NCBI GenBank assembly: GCA_023229405.1
Contig: JALNZH010000053.1
Span: 1 to 16,257, forward strand
DNA: 16,257 bases
Source: Bacteroidota bacterium
Lineage (GTDB): Bacteria; Bacteroidota; Ignavibacteria; UBA10030; UBA8401
Reading direction: 5' to 3'
The translations under genes were made by a program, and so were the position numbers. The notes under the pieces are model-generated. The model worked only from the letters and a program-made list of their open reading frames with translations. It ran no database searches and had not been told where the DNA came from. Positions within the stretch are counted from its first letter, which is position 1, and each line of letters opens with the position of its first letter. This document shows positions 9,801-16,018 of this stretch, piece after piece.

Positions 9801-10924
9801 GTACGATCGGTATGGTATGTAAACGCTGCAGGGTTTCCGTTGTAGAGTACGGTAATCGTTGCCGTATCAACGCCTTTGGATTTTGCACCGGAACGGAGAA
9901 GGAATTTAAAACTCATGGTTGTATCATGCTTGAACGTTGTATTCTCCAACGGAGAAAGGAGTTTCACCGATGAGATCGTATCTGCAACGACAGTGAGCCG
10001 GTTGTTGCCTGAACCAAGATTGACATCAGGATAGTCCGGATCATTTTCCCAGGAGATCTTATTCAATTTAATTTTGTATTCAATAGAATCGGGTTCCAGC
10101 ATGACGGTCGTTTCCCAGACGCCGTTCCCGGAAACGTTAGACATCGGATTAAAGGCGTCATTCCAGTTGTTGAAACTGCCGACAGCTGCAACATCCCACA
10201 GAGGTTGGGCAAACGCTACTGTGCGGTTATTTTGGTCATAATAAAAATCCACAGGAACTTTGAGGATAATCTGGTTCGGATCTCTCGAATATGTGGAAGA
10301 CTTTTGATCAACTCCAGCAGCGGATGTAATGGATGCAATCACAATGTGATTCCCTGTCTCCAATGGAGGATTCGGCGTATAGAAAAATTCTTTTTTAACA
10401 CTATTGTAATATTGCCAAGGAGACGACACCGGAACACCGTCTATTGAAACACTCAGTTTCGTAGTATCGATTGGTTTATCGGCAGCATGAGCAATGATGA
10501 CCCTAATTGGATTTCCGTACTTTGATGTATCGACATATACCTTACTCTTAGAGTCCATATCCCGGGGAAGAAGATATGTGATCATTGGATCCTTCACCAG
10601 TAACATTGAATTGTCATTATCGCTGGTATTGATTCTTGGATTATCAGGGTCTCCGAATGCGAGTCCCCAATTTGCGTCCATGCAGAACTTATACATATAA
10701 TCGGTACCGACATTCAGCGGGATGGTGATGGCATATTCGCCGTCGGCATCCGGATCGGTCATCACCATTGCTGGATCGGCGTTATTCCAACCATTCATCG
10801 TCCCTACCAGACGAAGAACTGTAAATTCTTTGAAGGTCGGACGGAAATGGAAAGTGACGGGAATGGTTTGGGAGAATACGGTGGAACTTAGGAAAAGGAG
10901 AAGTACGAGTGAAAATTTTTTCAT
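6803..10924 (-). CDS. Secreted multidomain GH13 alpha-amylase with T9SS tail
   Basis: 1373 residues. It should cleave alpha-1,4-glucans (starch, glycogen or related) outside the cell or on its surface. Seen: signal peptide (1-19, ending VFSQ); two CBM48/AMPK-like beta modules (about 22-105 and 225-315, with LVGTMNGW and AVGSFNNW); an Ig-like module (about 320-415); a DOMON/glucodextranase-C-like module (about 420-640); further Ig/PKD-like modules (about 655-825); GH13 barrel from about 840 (AVIYEIYPRSF) to about 1200; beta domain; and a type IX sorting domain (about 1283-1373, QNFPNPFNPTT). The catalytic set is intact: D930/N934/H935 (DLVVNH), nucleophile D1012 (GYRCDV), acid/base E1044 (LLAEAS) and H1103/D1104 (ENHDE). 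AGGGTG precedes the ATG. The exact specificity (alpha-amylase, neopullulanase, maltogenic) is not decidable. It appears monocistronic, without a sus-type neighbour. Confidence 0.93.
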   Translation of the reverse strand: MKKFSLVLLLFLSSTVFSQTIPVTFHFRPTFKEFTVLRLVGTMNGWNNADPAMVMTDPDADGEYAITIPLNVGTDYMYKFCMDANWGLAFGDPDNPRINTSDNDNSMLLVKDPMITYLLPRDMDSKSKVYVDTSKYGNPIRVIIAHAADKPIDTTKLSVSIDGVPVSSPWQYYNSVKKEFFYTPNPPLETGNHIVIASITSAAGVDQKSSTYSRDPNQIILKVPVDFYYDQNNRTVAFAQPLWDVAAVGSFNNWNDAFNPMSNVSGNGVWETTVMLEPDSIEYKIKLNKISWENDPDYPDVNLGSGNNRLTVVADTISSVKLLSPLENTTFKHDTTMSFKFLLRSGAKSKGVDTATITVLYNGNPAAFTYHTDRTVTAEIPMSGEGRHTVDFTFKNTEGNSAHQVYSFGISGASKGVFTVDGIGDEQYISPAGVTTGSADILSVAIRETAGHDSLKFIVHMKSVDDRTRIGLLICNPASGFVNDQRQLDIKLPDWNGQGVFASIGFAGNSYHNSTVENRFMISNSPVTYSTDSIVVNSDAVATKTIEFTVSLAFLGIHMGGWTEERDFSIWTYLASTDHSGASYEVGTEEGGSSAVEDPDVYDAAFIRSTFWQERILRNYIASGTRLATLDGTGRGLLPLTAAQISDSLANKVTYVSFLTPGVDYWYSNVTVHGSVSDSSIKTISFIFNGTATNHNITGGKFDIPVVLNEGSNTVVVKVVDTNAITTTSKELVLTYRPDNKPVVLLAGTASGRNITLAASATSPINEKLSYTWTDDVKNPQPVSLISTTDSVSFMLPKIDGEYLFTVTVTDTKTNSSFAKIAVKTTGDSIYVASADDNYHADWVDSAVIYEIYPRSFSQQGGFQGITANIAKIKSLGANTVWFMPVFEGPTVHGYEINNYYALESDFGTNADFVNMMAALKQNGIRVILDLVVNHTGISHPFMQNVFKYKGYSPWANFYHWSGEPGASSYQYYFDWSSLPNLNHNNPDVRKYFIDISKYWVQQYGIDGYRCDVAWGVEERNNLFWKEWRTALKSVNPDVYLLAEASSTNSVFYQKRFDSAYDWDLRSLMISVLNGSNTLGAVHHQVMHSSAPFARPFRFVENHDETRATAMFDTKRSLLMHTIVFTLNGIPLIYSGGEVGETTQRNMINWTDPENVHPYFERLVKIRKEYIHNPVITRVQNSDTASVYSYSSTSDKSTLVTVANFKNTNPSVSLDLSTLPFDGTSTYYLTDLFTGIVYTVLPTDRKAVPIALTNYQARVLYYGLTPIVVSVIEGQREMVPGEMVLEQNFPNPFNPTTTVRFGLPALSRVKLQVYNVLGQMVAELVNGQLSAGWHEMTWNASVSSGIYFCRLETAQIHNPGSRVVYVKKMLLMK

Positions 10925-11327
10925 AATGCACCCTATTGAATGTTTAACGATAATACCGCCGGTTTTAGGCGATTTTATTAGAGTTACTGGAAAGCCGCAG
11001 ACGAGAACTAATTCTGTTCAATTTCTTCCCTTGGATGATGAGCGTTGGAGGGTGAAAACTACTCACGATTTCGTTACTTCAATAGTTCGGAGGGTGTTAG
11101 GTATAACGAAACCAATATTTGTCCACCACGGAAGGGCTTCCACATGGTACCCTATTAATCCAGGAAAATCAAGGGATTTATTTTCGGAATGGTTGCAAAT
11201 GGCATTGTTTAGCCGGAAAAAAAGGCAATTCACATTTTTTTTGTAACAAACAGAAATAGCAATATTCGTTGGTGGAATAACTCGACATACTTGTCCAAAA
11301 TACATCATACAAGAGAAAAACTTATTC

Positions 11328-11398
11328 CTTCTTTTCTTGACAGGGTTCCGAAGGAATGCCGACATGGTATAAAAATTTGGTCGGCACAAGAAAAGAAG
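11328..11398. repeat. Nested inverted repeats, MITE-like
   Basis: A perfect 12-base inverted repeat, CTTCTTTTCTTG (11328-11339) and CAAGAAAAGAAG (11387-11398), encloses a second stem TGCCGAC / GTCGGCA (11357-11363, 11380-11386). The inner loop contains TAAAAATTTG (11370-11379), as in the hairpin at 3441-3476. The whole 71-base unit could be a non-autonomous palindromic element or a structured RNA. Function unknown. Confidence 0.45.
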
Positions 11399-11404
11399 CA
11401 CAAG

Positions 11405-11447
11405 TCCCGCGGAGCGGGATGCCGCCCATTATGAAATGGGAGGCGGC
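11405..11447. repeat. Two adjacent GC-rich hairpins
   Basis: TCCCGC / GCGGGA (11405-11410, 11414-11419) with a 3-base loop, followed immediately by GCCGCCCATT pairing with AATGG and GCGGC (11421-11447, 3-base bulge). They continue the palindrome cluster. TAAAAATTT occurs again shortly after, near 11460. Probably part of a dispersed intergenic repeat; this needs a genome-wide copy count. Confidence 0.35.
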
Positions 11448-11503
11448 AAACCCATTTGTAAAAATTTAACGCGCGCGATGAATCCCGTTCGCACTTGCCC
11501 GTA

Positions 11504-11522
11504 GATGGCAAAAAACGCCATC
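11504..11522. repeat. Short hairpin GATGGC / GCCATC
   Basis: A 6-bp stem (11504-11509, 11517-11522) around an A-rich loop. On the minus strand the loop reads as a T-run. It is too short to call a terminator with confidence. Confidence 0.25.
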
Positions 11523-11557
11523 AAAAGCCCCTTCATGATTTCATGACCCCCTCTGTA

Positions 11558-11578
11558 TCTCCCCCTTTACAGGGGAGA
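11558..11578. repeat. C-rich hairpin TCTCCCC / GGGGAGA
   Basis: A 7-bp stem (11558-11564, 11572-11578) with loop CTTTACA, embedded in a C-rich stretch from 11546. A similar but not identical motif (CTCTCTTT / AAAGAGAG followed by GGGGAGA) occurs at 15992-16015, beside another gene end. This suggests copies of one dispersed intergenic palindrome family; that grouping is inference. Confidence 0.35.
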
Positions 11579-11739
11579 AAAATTTCGCTTCCTCCCACTT
11601 CTCATCCAACACTATACAAAATGTAGCGGAGGGATTATTTTTCTCAACATAACATATCTTCCATAAATCCACTCGCTTCGATAAATTTTTGTCAATAATG
11701 GTTTTATTTTGAACAACTATGGTATGGTATGATTTATTC

Positions 11740-11768
11740 TTGCCTCGTTACTCATTTTTTAGTATATT
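11740..11768 (+). promoter_or_regulatory. Candidate promoter of the tRNA-His/tRNA-Glu unit
   Basis: TTGCCT (11740-11745), exactly 17 bases, then TATATT (11763-11768). Transcription should start at about 11775, which is the first base of the 13-bp hairpin ahead of tRNA-His. It has the same -35 as the pgpH candidate and the same -10 as the rsmA candidate. Confidence 0.5.
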
Positions 11769-11774
11769 GGTATG

Positions 11775-11804
11775 CTAAAAACCACGCGATAGCGTGGTTT
11801 TTAG
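11775..11804. other. Perfect 13-bp hairpin ahead of tRNA-His
   Basis: CTAAAAACCACGC (11775-11787), loop GATA, GCGTGGTTTTTAG (11792-11804): a perfect stem that looks like a bidirectional intrinsic terminator. It ends only 6 bases before the tRNA-His G-1 residue and begins at the predicted transcription start. It may be a 5' cap structure on the tRNA precursor, an attenuator, or a terminator for minus-strand read-through from the receptor operon. The choice is not decidable from sequence. Confidence 0.6.
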
Positions 11805-11810
11805 TCTAAT

Positions 11811-11888
11811 GGTGGCCATAGTTCAGTCGGTTAGAACGCCAGGTTGTGGCCCTGGAGGTCGTGGGTTCAAATCCCACTGGTCACCCCA
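11811..11888 (+). tRNA. tRNA-His (anticodon GTG)
   Basis: A cloverleaf can be folded. The acceptor stem is GTGGCCA / TGGTCAC with one G-T pair. The anticodon stem is CCAGG / CCTGG with loop TTGTGGC, giving anticodon GTG. The T-loop is TTCAAAT. The extra G at 11811 opposite discriminator C at 11885 is the G-1:C73 pair that marks tRNA-His. The terminal CCA (11886-11888) is encoded. Confidence 0.96.
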
Positions 11889-11914
11889 AAATGCCTTTTG
11901 AACTATGTTCTAAT

Positions 11915-11986
11915 GCTCCCATCGTCTAGGGGTTAGGACACGAGCTTTTCAAGCTTGTAACACGGGTTCGATTCCCGTTGGGAGTA
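11915..11986 (+). tRNA. tRNA-Glu (anticodon TTC)
   Basis: Acceptor stem GCTCCCA / TGGGAGT, anticodon stem CGAGC / GCTTG with loop TTTTCAA, giving anticodon TTC, and a normal T-arm (ACGGG TTCGATT CCCGT). Discriminator A is at 11986; the next bases are CAA, so CCA is not encoded, unlike in tRNA-His. It lies 26 bases after tRNA-His and is probably co-transcribed with it. The integrase remnant begins about 90 bases downstream, which makes this 3' end a likely former insertion site. Confidence 0.95.
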
Positions 11987-12036
11987 CAATATAATACAAC
12001 GACTTACAATCGTTGGGTCTGTCATACAAGTCGACT

Positions 12037-12066
12037 GCTAACACAATTGCTAACAGATTGCTAACA
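12037..12066 (+). repeat. Three direct repeats of GCTAACA
   Basis: GCTAACA occurs at 12037-12043, 12049-12055 and 12060-12066, with start-to-start spacing of 12 and 11 bases, about one helical turn each. The last copy ends 10 bases before the integrase remnant start. Regular phasing suggests a protein binding array, such as arm-type sites or an operator for the integrase. This role is inferred from position. Confidence 0.6.
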
Positions 12067-12076
12067 GCAGGTGTTT

Positions 12077-12556
12077 ATGTCGACCATCTTCAAACGCCAA
12101 AACGGGATTTTTTATCTCGTCCTCGTACGAGGTGACGGTTCCTGTCACTGGATTTCAACCAAAACTCGAAATAGAAGTGAAGTGCTTCGCGTACTCACTG
12201 AAAACGAAGCAAATCCAAAATTATCCGCTCAATTCCAAAGCTCTTAGAATTCATTGTCGAGATTCTTCTGTATGTTCAAGGCAACATGGCGATTAGAACT
12301 GCGACGATCTATAAAAAAATATTTCAGTCATTTTTGGAATTCGCGTCGGACATCACAATTGATAAGGTCACTCACCGGCACAGCAATCAGTCCAAAAACC
12401 TACTGATTCACAAAAATCAAAGAAAATACTCTCAATATTGATCTGAGATATTTATGGGCAGATTTTTTAAAATATCTTGCGCAAGATCCAATTCATGCTG
12501 AAACAAGCAGTTTACTATATAACTTATTTAATGTGAAATTGGTATTATTTGAGTAG
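12077..12556 (+). pseudogene. Decayed N-terminal half of a tyrosine integrase
   Basis: The first frame gives 56 residues beginning MSTIFKRQNGIFYLVLVRGD, with STKTRNRSEVLRVL, the usual arm-binding start of phage/ICE integrases; it stops at 12247. A second frame (from about 12244) reads on as ATIYKKIFQSFLEFASDITIDKVTHRH, like the integrase SAM-like core-binding domain. The original frame returns near 12419 with NTLNIDLRYLWADFLKYLAQ, the pattern of the helix that precedes the catalytic domain, and ends at 12556. So there are at least two frameshifts, and the catalytic domain (R, HxxR, Y) is absent. A CAGGTG ribosome site precedes the ATG. It lies in the same direction as and just downstream of tRNA-Glu, the classical layout of an integrated element. 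Family is by eye, without a database search. Confidence 0.72.
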
Positions 12557-12634
12557 TTTTGTACTAAAGTGAGTTCTTAACTTTGGTTTTGCAGTGAAGG
12601 GTATAAGGACGGCTTGTCTTTCAATACGAGATTC

Positions 12635-12660
12635 AGTGAGTTTGATTCAAAAACTCCACT
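12635..12660. terminator. Weak hairpin downstream of the receptor operon
   Basis: AGTG-AGTTT (12635-12643) pairs with AAACT-C-CACT (12651-12660), with one bulged base and a 7-base loop. It lies about 60 bases past the stop of the minus-strand lipoprotein gene. The T-tract is poor, so it is only a possible terminator. Confidence 0.25.
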
Positions 12661-12717
12661 TAAAAAATTTTCAGAGTTGTATTTCGATTTCAAATGTCCA
12701 GCTATTCAATACATTCC

Positions 12718-13521
12718 TCACGTTGGAATAACAATCCGTTTGCTTGAACGATACACAATCCCGAAATACCCCAGTGCATCATTGTCGATATTTCCCATCG
12801 GATTGTATGGAGTTGCTGCAGAAAAACCTGAACCCTGAATGTCAGCGATCTGCAGGAAATATTCGTAATACGATTCGTCAATCGAGAGCAATTCAACTGT
12901 TACAACATCTCCCGGTTGAAAAGGTTCTCTAAATATTTGTCGCCGCATCGTTTCGCCATCTCCGATCTTATCATCAAGCAGAAAATATTGATTTGTCCTT
13001 GAAGTATCGTTTACCGTAAGTTTTAATCTGTAATAATTTTTTACTCCTGCGGAATCTTCCCAGAGTGCATATAATTGATATGCTTCTCCTCTGTTTCCAA
13101 AAGGACCGTTCTGTTTCTCGGTTTCAAGTCCTGTAAGGGTTGCTTTTACGGGGACAGTTGTTCTTGCGTGAAACAATTTGTTTTCGGATGTTTTAATGGT
13201 AATGTTTACCGTGTCACCTGGATTGACAACAATATTCTGTGCCGCATAACCACCGTTTCCGCTGTCTATACATTGGTAGGTATTTCCGGTTGAGGTTGTC
13301 AATGTGACTATTGCGCCGGGAACAGCCTCAAAATCGTTCGTTTCATAATAACTTGCCGTCTTACTTATATGCATTCCAAAGAGACCTGTTTCCGCATCAA
13401 GCATTGCTTCAAGAACAATGCGTTGTTCTGACGACATTAGATCCACTTGAATTACATCTTCGCAGGCGGCAGCAATCAATGCAAAAAGACCCGTAATAAG
13501 TATTGATAATAATCGTTTCAT
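12718..13521 (-). CDS. DUF4249-type outer-membrane lipoprotein
   Basis: 267 residues. The N-terminus MKRLLSILITGLFALIAAAC is a lipoprotein signal with lipobox cysteine C20, followed by EDVIQVDL, typical of the DUF4249 family found in Bacteroidota beside TonB-dependent receptors. The body is predicted all-beta: an Ig-like part (PGAIVTLTTSTGNTYQC, about 68-84) and a C-terminal part with VELLSIDESYYEYF and NIDNDALGYFGIVY. Family function is not established; a surface partner of the receptor in substrate capture is inferred from synteny. The gene starts 21 bases after the receptor stop, with GGAGG about 12 bases before the ATG, a rather long spacing. Its C-terminal pattern resembles the partial gene at the right edge. 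Confidence 0.8.
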   Translation of the reverse strand: MKRLLSILITGLFALIAAACEDVIQVDLMSSEQRIVLEAMLDAETGLFGMHISKTASYYETNDFEAVPGAIVTLTTSTGNTYQCIDSGNGGYAAQNIVVNPGDTVNITIKTSENKLFHARTTVPVKATLTGLETEKQNGPFGNRGEAYQLYALWEDSAGVKNYYRLKLTVNDTSRTNQYFLLDDKIGDGETMRRQIFREPFQPGDVVTVELLSIDESYYEYFLQIADIQGSGFSAATPYNPMGNIDNDALGYFGIVYRSSKRIVIPT

Positions 13522-13542
13522 ATATTCTCATATCCTCCGTGA

Positions 13543-15858
13543 TTAAAAATGAAAGTTCCATGACACGGAAGGAATGATGCCGAACAACGATAGCCGTACC
13601 GCTTCAGTTGTTCCTGGATGATTTTCACTTTCCTGGAATGTAATCGTGTACGCGTTCTTCCGGTTGTACACATTATACACAGAGAAATTAATATCCGAAT
13701 GCCAGCCAGGTTTGTCACTCAACGTCCATATTAAACCAATATCCAATCGATGGTAATCCGGCATTCTATCGGCGTTGCGAGACGAATATAAATTTACGAT
13801 TGCACCGTCAATAGCATACTTTCCTACAGGATAGGTAACGGCATCACCAGTATAATATAACCACTCCGCCGACAACATAACTGCAGACGACCAACGATAC
13901 GTAGTCACAAGAGAAATATTGTGCGCTCGATCCTGACGCGCTGAAAACCATTTTCCATTATTGATTGCATCATATCGCCGTTCGGATTTTGAAAGCGTGT
14001 ACGAAATCCATCCGGAAAGCTCGCCATCATTCTTACGCAAGAACAGTTCGACACCGTATGCACGTCCTTTTCCAAAGACTAGTTCCGCTTCAACGTCAGG
14101 ATTCAAAAAACTGTCTGCTCCGTCTTCGTAATCAACCTGGTTTGCCAAATTTTTGTAATATCCTTCCACACTGAATTCCCATGCGTTCTCATCAAAATTT
14201 CGGAAATATCCCAAGGCAATTTGATCGGTAATTTCAGGTTTCACAAGCGGAGAACTTGGGGACCACAAGTCTGTTGTCGAAGAAGAAGTAGAATTAGAAA
14301 GTAAATGCAAATATTGAAACAATCGATTAAAAGAAATCTTTGCCGAGCTTTTTTCATCGAGTAAATATGTTGCATGGATGCGCGGTTCCCATCCGAAATA
14401 TGTATGATAGAAATCTCCGTCGTCATACATTGTTGAACCTACGACTTTATCCTTTTCGTCATAACTCTTTACGGTGTATGCGCCGACGTTACTGAATGAA
14501 CTTAGACGGAATCCGTACAATATTGTAAGACGTTCATCTAATTTTTGTTCACTGGAAGCATACAAACCTGATTCAACACCCTTTTGTTCTGCAATATTTT
14601 GGGAGGAATTTGATTCTGAATTTTCCAGTGAAAAATTTCCCGGTCTAAACTTATAATATGTTACGTCCCATCCAAACGCTATGGTATTATCGGGATTGAC
14701 GAACCAGTTATAACTATTTTTTATTTCATAGTCGAAAATTCCAGTGGAAAGACTGATGAGATTTCCTTCGTTATCCACCTTAAAACCATATGTATAATCA
14801 CTGTAAATGAGTGCTGTATTTGAAAATAATTGTTCGTTAAAGATATGATTCCATCGCAATGTCCCTGTTTTATTTCCCCAATCCACGCCAATGCTGCTAA
14901 AATCAAAAACATCGCGGCCAAAATATCCGGATAAATATAAACGGTCATGATCGCCGACATTATAATTCGCTTTAATATTCAGATCGTAGAAGTACAGCGA
15001 AAGGTCTTCGAAATTGGATGTTACCGCTTTCACTGCGAGATCGGCATAAGTTCTGCGACCGGAGACTATCATTGAACCTTTATCAATAGAGATAGGACCC
15101 TCAACAGTCAACCGTGATGAGATCAAACCGATGCCGCCGGATGTATTCCACTCTTTTGTACTTCCGTTTTTCATCCGTATATCGAGAACAGATGACGATC
15201 TTCCGCCGTATTGAACTGGAATCCCGCCCTTGTACAATTTTACATCTTTTAATGCATCGGAATTAAATACGGAAAAAAAACCGAGCAAATGGGAGACATT
15301 GAATACCGGTGCTTCATCGAGCAAAATAAGATTTTGATCAGCATCTCCTCCGCGGACAAAAAAACCAGTGCTTCCTTCGCTTGCCTGGCTTACTCCCGGC
15401 ATTAATTGAATAGTCTTCAAGACATCTTGTTCTCCAAGCAGTACCGGGATAAATTTAACCTCTTTCATATTCAACCCAACGACACTAAGTTCTGTACTTT
15501 TTATGTTGTTGTCTTCACGTTTACCGGTAACAACCACCTCGTCTAATTCTTCAGAATCTGATGTCAATTCAACATTAAGACGAATACTTTTCTCTAATTG
15601 GATCTGTTTTTCAAACGGTTGGAAGCCAATATATGAATATCGTACGGTGTATGTGCCTTGCGACAATGCGAGTGAATAGAAACCATATTCGTTCGTCACC
15701 ATTCCGATCTTCGACTGCACTATGGTGACAGTAGCGCCTAACAATTCCTCGCCGGTTTCAATATCACGGACATAACCGCTGATGGTAAATTTTCCTTGTG
15801 CCGCAAGATTTGTAAAAAATATTAATACAAGAAAAAAAAGATGGTTTGATCTTCTCAT
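13543..15858 (-). CDS. TonB-dependent outer-membrane receptor
   Basis: 771 residues from the chosen ATG. It should import a substrate across the outer membrane using TonB energy; the substrate is unknown. Seen: signal peptide (about 1-20, ending NLAAQ), CarboxypepD_reg-like beta-sandwich (about 24-100), TonB-box-like ELDEVVVTGK (104-113), plug domain (about 120-232, with LKTIQLMPGV, FFVRGGDADQNLILLDEAPV and VQYGGRSSSVLDIRM), then a beta-barrel of alternating strands ending GIIPSVSWNFHF, with the terminal aromatic typical of outer-membrane proteins. The frame is open to an ATG 9 codons upstream (15885), but a proper signal peptide with early Arg residues begins at 15858, preceded by GAAAG. It is the first gene of a pair with the DUF4249 lipoprotein; no SusD is present. 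Confidence 0.92.
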   Translation of the reverse strand: MRRSNHLFFLVLIFFTNLAAQGKFTISGYVRDIETGEELLGATVTIVQSKIGMVTNEYGFYSLALSQGTYTVRYSYIGFQPFEKQIQLEKSIRLNVELTSDSEELDEVVVTGKREDNNIKSTELSVVGLNMKEVKFIPVLLGEQDVLKTIQLMPGVSQASEGSTGFFVRGGDADQNLILLDEAPVFNVSHLLGFFSVFNSDALKDVKLYKGGIPVQYGGRSSSVLDIRMKNGSTKEWNTSGGIGLISSRLTVEGPISIDKGSMIVSGRRTYADLAVKAVTSNFEDLSLYFYDLNIKANYNVGDHDRLYLSGYFGRDVFDFSSIGVDWGNKTGTLRWNHIFNEQLFSNTALIYSDYTYGFKVDNEGNLISLSTGIFDYEIKNSYNWFVNPDNTIAFGWDVTYYKFRPGNFSLENSESNSSQNIAEQKGVESGLYASSEQKLDERLTILYGFRLSSFSNVGAYTVKSYDEKDKVVGSTMYDDGDFYHTYFGWEPRIHATYLLDEKSSAKISFNRLFQYLHLLSNSTSSSTTDLWSPSSPLVKPEITDQIALGYFRNFDENAWEFSVEGYYKNLANQVDYEDGADSFLNPDVEAELVFGKGRAYGVELFLRKNDGELSGWISYTLSKSERRYDAINNGKWFSARQDRAHNISLVTTYRWSSAVMLSAEWLYYTGDAVTYPVGKYAIDGAIVNLYSSRNADRMPDYHRLDIGLIWTLSDKPGWHSDINFSVYNVYNRKNAYTITFQESENHPGTTEAVRLSLFGIIPSVSWNFHF

Positions 15859-15920
15859 AAAAATCAATCTTTCAACAAACAACAATACTGAATCATTGGC
15901 GAATTTGCTTAGTACTTTTT

Positions 15921-15949
15921 AGTATCTATCAAATAAAATGTCCTGCCAA
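15921..15949 (-). promoter_or_regulatory. Candidate promoter of the receptor operon
   Basis: Minus-strand TTGGCA (15949-15944), 17 bases, GATACT (15926-15921). The predicted start near 15914 leaves a leader of about 55 bases. The -35 lies inside the terminator hairpin of the upstream gene. The -10 is a 4/6 match, so confidence is modest. Confidence 0.35.
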
Positions 15950-15964
15950 AAAAATTGCAGGACA
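15931..15964 (-). terminator. Intrinsic terminator of the upstream partial gene
   Basis: TGTCCTGC (15964-15957) and GCAGGACA (15946-15939) on the minus strand form a perfect 8-bp stem with a 10-base loop, followed by TTTTATTT. It lies 55 bases past the stop of the partial gene. Confidence 0.7.
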
Positions 15965-15991
15965 TTGCCTCCATACAGAGATGCATGAACT

Positions 15992-16008
15992 CTCTCTTTC
16001 AAAGAGAG
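15992..16008. repeat. Hairpin CTCTCTTT / AAAGAGAG
   Basis: A near-perfect palindrome of two 8-base arms around a single C, followed by a GGGGAGA. It sits 10 bases past the stop of the partial gene. Its composition recalls the hairpin at 11558-11578, and it may be a member of the same dispersed repeat family. Confidence 0.35.
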
Positions 16009-16018
16009 TGGGGAGATA

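Larger units (their letters stand above)
10925..11739. other. Long intergenic region rich in small palindromes
   Basis: About 815 bases between the amylase start and the tRNA promoter with no gene I can support. A -10-like TATTAT on the minus strand (10955-10950) might serve the amylase but has no good -35. The first 300 bases show nothing else. From about 11320 on there are several hairpins: 11328-11398, 11357-11386, 11405-11447, 11504-11522 and 11558-11578. Open frames here are short, atypical in composition and cross these palindromes. Confidence 0.6.

Noticed and set aside
11063..11401. A 112-codon minus-strand open frame in the intergenic region
   Set aside because: No recognisable domain and no ribosome binding site; it begins inside the palindrome cluster and has an atypical Cys/Trp-rich composition. 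Treated as a chance frame.
11709..11733. TTGAAC ... TATGAT as a promoter for the tRNAs
   Set aside because: The spacing is only 13 bases; the candidate at 11740-11768 has the proper 17.
11977..12018. Repeated CGTTGGG at the end of tRNA-Glu and 35 bases later as a possible att duplication
   Set aside because: Only 7 bases match, too short and too close together to call attL/attR without the other end of an element.
15859..15885. Nine-codon upstream extension of the TonB-dependent receptor
   Set aside because: It would put an acidic residue and extra hydrophobics before the signal peptide; the ATG at 15858 gives a standard signal sequence.
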